From positions 4,145,824 through 4,209,823 of the forward strand of contig NZ_KK073768.1 of assembly GCF_000582685.1 (NCBI RefSeq): a DNA stretch of 64,000 nucleotides, given 5' to 3'. The notes beneath the pieces are model-generated. The model had not been told where the DNA came from. It did not search any database and was given only the letters and a program-made list of their open reading frames with translations. Positions within the stretch are counted from its first letter, which is position 1; each line of letters begins with the position of its first letter. The stretch is from [Scytonema hofmanni] UTEX 2349 (GTDB lineage Bacteria; Cyanobacteriota; Cyanobacteriia; Cyanobacteriales; Nostocaceae). The translations under genes were made by a program, and so were the position numbers. Of this stretch, positions 62,001 through 64,000 are shown one piece after another.

Positions 62001-63307
62001 GATTGAAATTTTTGCGTTTCTGCTAAAACTGGGTTGACCGCAAACCAAACTCCTTGATGATCGCGGTATTCAAAGACAAACAAACTTCTTAACAAAGTGT
62101 GATATTCGATATCACCTCGAACCCGCTGTTGTTGCACCACTTGAAAAATTAATTCCCACTCGTGCGGATCGATTGCGTTAGCACGATAATCACGCTGTCT
62201 TTGAATCACAAGTTCCACACAATCGCGATCAAAAGGTGGATCTTGTTCTCGCAAACAGTCGTACAACAATCCTAACAAGTCGCGTACATGACCACCGCTG
62301 ATTAGACACAACCGATCTAAAGTTTCCTGACTGTCAAACACCTCTGTTATCAAGTTTAACCTTTCTTGTGCGTGAATATCAGGGAAAGCTCTAGCTAAAA
62401 CCATTTGACGCATCAAAGTTAGTCCGGGAGCGTAAACCTCCCCAGTTCGCGATCGCACGGGTATCATCGGCAATACTTTAGGCGCCACACCACCACCTAA
62501 GCGTTGCTGTAGTTCAGCGCTATCGTTAGAGAAAGTTAAAGCTAAAGGAATAGTGTAAACTACATGACAGTTGAGTTTACGTAACTGTTCACCACGTTGG
62601 ATAAATAAATATTCTGGCAGCGATCGCCCAGATGGTAAAGGTCTAATTGCCACTCTGTCCAAATTATCGACAATGACAACTAATCCTTTTTTACCTCTAG
62701 CTTTGAGTTCAGAGTTCGCACGGTCTAGAAGTTCTGTATTAATTGACTGTAAAATATTTCCCGTGCGAGGTTCGAGATAATCGCGTAATCGGCGCCGTAA
62801 TTGCGGACTTTCTTTAGTTTTTGCCGTAATTTTTGCAATCCCAACAGACAATTCAGCTTCATAGTCTAAGTCAATTGGTGTTTGCATGAAGTCTATAACT
62901 TCCGTAAACAACTTAGCAAAATAGCTGGGTTTGATGCGGATTTTGATTGCTTCTAGACTTTCACTCACCTGACCAGCGATCGCTAGTAAAATATCAGTTA
63001 CATCTACATCTGCCATTTCTAAGACATGAGTAGACTCAAAATAAACCACATGAAATTTTTGCTCTTCTAACTCAGCTTGAAGTCGCAACAACTCGGTTGA
63101 CTTTCCAGAGCCAAGATGACCTGTAAATAGTTGACAGGTTGCGATATCCGGTGATATTCTCGTAATGGTACGCTGCAAAGCTTCGATAATTTTACCACCC
63201 CGTACTGAGGCAAAATCAATATAATATCGGCGATCGGCAGCATTTCCCATCATTAGAGGTCTGCTCGGATTGCACGCTTGATAAAATCTTTCTAAATCTA
63301 GGAGCAT
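61967..63307 (-). CDS. P-loop ATPase preceding the STAND-WD40 gene
   Basis: A 446-residue AAA-type ATPase. Walker A is GHLGSGKSTELLR (near 62-70) and Walker B is GLVVIVDNLDRVA (near 216-228). Other segments: YYIDFASVRGGKIIEALQRTI, an arginine-finger candidate in RLRDYLEPRTG, and a C-terminal helical part with GGHVRDLLGLL. No transmembrane helix. The stop overlaps the STAND-WD40 gene, so the two are translated together. In defence-like pairs such ATPases act as switches for the partner (inference). Confidence 0.85.
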   Translation of the reverse strand: MLLDLERFYQACNPSRPLMMGNAADRRYYIDFASVRGGKIIEALQRTITRISPDIATCQLFTGHLGSGKSTELLRLQAELEEQKFHVVYFESTHVLEMADVDVTDILLAIAGQVSESLEAIKIRIKPSYFAKLFTEVIDFMQTPIDLDYEAELSVGIAKITAKTKESPQLRRRLRDYLEPRTGNILQSINTELLDRANSELKARGKKGLVVIVDNLDRVAIRPLPSGRSLPEYLFIQRGEQLRKLNCHVVYTIPLALTFSNDSAELQQRLGGGVAPKVLPMIPVRSRTGEVYAPGLTLMRQMVLARAFPDIHAQERLNLITEVFDSQETLDRLCLISGGHVRDLLGLLYDCLREQDPPFDRDCVELVIQRQRDYRANAIDPHEWELIFQVVQQQRVRGDIEYHTLLRSLFVFEYRDHQGVWFAVNPVLAETQKFQSWLNENRRQVS

Positions 63308-63629
63308 AACTAATCCATTTCACTTAGGGAAAGACGAGGATTGCGAAAACGTCTGAATAACTAACTATATTTATATCTGCTGGGTAGTAATTCTTGCCTA
63401 GTCTGCGAATATCCCTCTTAAAATACAAACTATATTGTCATTCTTCCGGATGATTTTTCAGTTAGTTTTGTCAAATTACAACACTTTTATGAGAGAAATC
63501 TTAAGTATTAATACTGGAATAATTCTCAATAAGAATAATTTCTTCAGAGAAAAATCTTCTCTTAGAAATTCTAAAAATATCCACTAGAGAAAAAGGTTAT
63601 ATTGATTACAATTTACAAGTATTCCTTGA

Positions 63630-63660
63630 GATCCCCGACTTTTTAAAGAAGTCGGGGATC
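63630..63660. repeat. Second copy of the CCCCGACTT palindrome
   Basis: GATCCCCGACTT pairs perfectly over 12 bp with AAGTCGGGGATC around a TTTAAAG loop. Related to the palindrome at 36991-37023. Confidence 0.88.
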
Positions 63661-63805
63661 TTGTAGTATTTTTTGATAACGTTTTTCACAGAAAATCAAG
63701 GCAGATGAAATAATTTTCGTTATCGTATCTTATTTAACAGTTTTGTCACTCAATATATGTTTTATTAGAAAACAAGGCTTTTTCTCCTAAGTAAGTATAT
63801 TTATA

Positions 63806-64000
63806 GCGGTTCTCGGTTGAGTGAGGTACAACAAAACCTCACCCCGATAAAGCTGCGCTTTATCTCCCCTCTCCGAACTCGCGCAGAGGGGTAGGGGGTG
63901 AGGTAGAAAAGCAGGAAATGGGATATTATATCATGTCCGGTAAGCATAACACCCGGAACCCCACCCCGCCAAAGCTGCGCTTTAGCTCCCCTCCCCGCCA
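63806..64000. repeat. G/C-rich inverted-repeat units at the window end
   Basis: The first unit has ACCTCACCCC...GGGGTGAGGT arms (about 63836-63903) around CTCCCCTCTCCG...AGAGGGG. A second unit begins near 63932 (ATCATGTCCGG, then GAACCCCACCCCG) and is cut by the window end. It repeats the one at 36045-36140. Confidence 0.85.

Larger units (their letters stand above)
63308..64000. other. Right-end intergenic region, repeats only
   Basis: No ORF with coding character. It is AT-rich up to about 63800. It holds the palindrome at 63630-63660 and, from 63806 to the end, G/C-rich inverted-repeat units. The window stops inside the last one. Confidence 0.6.

Noticed and set aside
63308..64000. Possible start of another gene at the right edge
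   Set aside because: Only repeats and AT-rich sequence are seen; no open frame with coding character enters the edge.

Overview
The window comes from a filamentous, heterocyst-type cyanobacterium (order Nostocales, near Nostoc/Tolypothrix/Calothrix). This rests on very frequent HIP1 octamers (GCGATCGC), tandem heptanucleotide repeats of the STRR type, photosynthetic genes (ndhB, a psaX-like gene), and large Ser/Thr-His kinases and WD40-STAND proteins typical of multicellular cyanobacteria. No tRNA, rRNA, CRISPR array or intact transposase was seen. I cannot name the species.

Layout. 0-5.5 kb: hybrid histidine kinase, LivH-type permease, a short psaX-like photosystem I gene, lipA, a stand-alone response regulator. 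5.9-14.3 kb: a secondary-metabolite minicluster with a sesquiterpene synthase and a CYP110-like P450 on the minus strand, converging on a 1,879-residue Ser/Thr-histidine kinase. 14.3-15.85 kb: no supported gene. 15.9-24.7 kb: ndhB, an RRM protein, a two-gene DUF6745 unit, topA, a small ORF coupled to aroQ, a degenerate ADP-ribosylglycohydrolase-like gene. 24.8-32 kb: HD phosphohydrolase, two glycosyltransferases, a BrnT/BrnA toxin-antitoxin pair, two small unknown genes. 32.4-41 kb: MscS channel, ahcY, a secreted helical protein, a metacaspase-like protease and a CHAT-WD40 protein. 41-53 kb: aroF with a long leader, then ordinary metabolic and housekeeping genes. 53.2-56.1 kb: a candidate orphan HEARO/omega RNA and a lytic transglycosylase. 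56.3-63.3 kb: a minus-strand block encoding a P-loop ATPase, a STAND-WD40 giant, DUF6883 and DUF4926. The last 700 bases hold only repeats.

Most notable: (1) the aroF leader holds two successive short ORFs almost made of Phe/Tyr/Trp codons, each followed by an antiterminator and an intrinsic terminator, so the DAHP synthase gene looks controlled by tandem ribosome-mediated attenuation, and the enzyme appears to lack an N-terminal regulatory domain; (2) positions about 53408-53723 fold like an IscB/IsrB-type HEARO (omega) RNA but no nuclease ORF follows; (3) small palindromic repeats have entered coding sequence in frame in at least three genes; (4) two clusters of signalling or cell-death type proteins (caspase + CHAT-WD40; ATPase + STAND-WD40) lie in one window.

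The intergenic space is loaded with repeats: heptamer tracts (TGGGCAT/TGGGCAA types), an octamer tract (CCCCTTGT), a palindrome family starting GTAGAGACG with at least nine copies, and larger G/C-rich inverted repeats. Several apparent N-terminal extensions of ORFs are only translated repeat DNA, and starts have been moved accordingly.
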